Source: Rhodoferax sp.
GTDB lineage: Bacteria > Pseudomonadota > Gammaproteobacteria > Burkholderiales > Burkholderiaceae_C
Direction of reading: 5' to 3'
Length of the DNA stretch: 64,000 nt
Assembly (NCBI GenBank): GCA_008015235.1
Contig: SSFF01000013.1
Coordinates: 1-64,000 of the forward strand
Shown here: in pieces, positions 63,843 to 64,000 of the stretch
Layout: each line of letters starts with the position of its first letter
Position numbering within the stretch: position 1 is the stretch's first letter
The notes under the pieces: generated by a model
Told to the model about the DNA's origin: nothing
What the model saw: only the letters and a program-made list of their open reading frames with translations
The model's database searches: none
Made by a program: the position numbers and the translations under genes

Positions 63843-64000
63843 TTACCAGCTGGCCTTGGTTACGCCAGGAATCTCACCGGCGAAAGCCATTTCACGAATC
63901 TTCATGCGCCCCAGACCAAAGTGCTGGAACGTTCCACGGGGACGACCCGTGATTTCGCAGCGGTTACGCTGACGACCGGGGTTTGCATTGCGCGGCAGCT
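63843..64000 (-). CDS. rpsN: 30S ribosomal protein S14 (partial, 5' end beyond window)
   Basis: The minus-strand frame reads '[20 protein letters not shown]' and ends with '[20 protein letters not shown]' before TAA, matching the C-terminal half of S14. The cysteine count fits the zinc-free (C-minus) type. The start lies beyond the right edge. Confidence 0.97.
   Translation of the reverse strand, partial: LPRNANPGRQRNRCEITGRPRGTFQHFGLGRMKIREMAFAGEIPGVTKASW

Overview
The window looks like a chromosomal segment of a betaproteobacterium (Burkholderiales, most likely Comamonadaceae). The evidence is the gene order of the spc/alpha ribosomal cluster (rpsN-rpsH-rplF-rplR-rpsE-rpmD-rplO-secY-rpmJ-rpsM-rpsK-rpsD-rpoA-rplQ), a narXL-narK1K2-narGHJI block closed by a Crp-type regulator, a betaproteobacterial short H-NS-like protein, and moderately high GC. 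This placement is inference from gene content; no species is claimed.

Layout. 0-0.2 kb: 3' end of an IS3-family element. 0.2-5.6 kb: two translationally coupled exported proteins, a large propeller-like protein whose C-terminus has been cut off by that IS, and a Sel1-repeat protein; then a small HD hydrolase (5.8-6.3 kb). 6.8-14.3 kb: a probable mobile, defence-type unit on the minus strand, made of three overlapping genes (two large tyrosine-recombinase-like proteins plus an unrecognised third) followed by an AbiE-like nucleotidyltransferase/antitoxin pair with its own palindromic operator. 14.7-15.6 kb: a decayed umuC. 15.9-19.3 kb: a TetR regulator divergent from a dehydrogenase / flavin monooxygenase / DUF1993 operon. 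19.6-20.8 kb: an MFS exporter.

21.4-37.6 kb is the anaerobic core, all on the minus strand: nrdD (split, with the glycyl-radical domain as a separate 67-residue gene), nrdG, narX, narL, narK1, narK2, narG, narH, narJ, narI and a Crp/Fnr-type regulator. Two NrdR-box-like palindromes 31 bp apart and an FNR-type box precede nrdD. NarX/NarL would sense nitrate, NarK1/K2 import nitrate and export nitrite, NarGHI (assembled by NarJ) respires nitrate, and NrdD/NrdG supply deoxynucleotides without oxygen.

38-45 kb: an IS orfA scrap, an H-NS-like gene, and an integrase-bearing island (integrase, excisionase-like gene, divergent XRE repressor, perfect 9-bp-arm operator) whose cargo is a tightly overlapping operon of two HAD phosphatases, a metallophosphoesterase, a lipoprotein and small unknown proteins. 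45-52 kb: a cluster of exported proteins without clear function (OmpA-like, MORN-like, Skp/OmpH-like, lipoprotein). 52.3-56 kb: a minimal tyrosine recombinase and a large unrecognised protein with a zinc ribbon and a PD-(D/E)xK-like nuclease signature, next to tRNA-Met. 56.6-64 kb: the conserved ribosomal/secY/rpoA cluster.

The strongest candidates for something new are the split class III ribonucleotide reductase, the recombinase trio with its AbiE-like cargo, the zinc-ribbon nuclease protein beside tRNA-Met, and the HAD/metallophosphoesterase operon in the integrase island.
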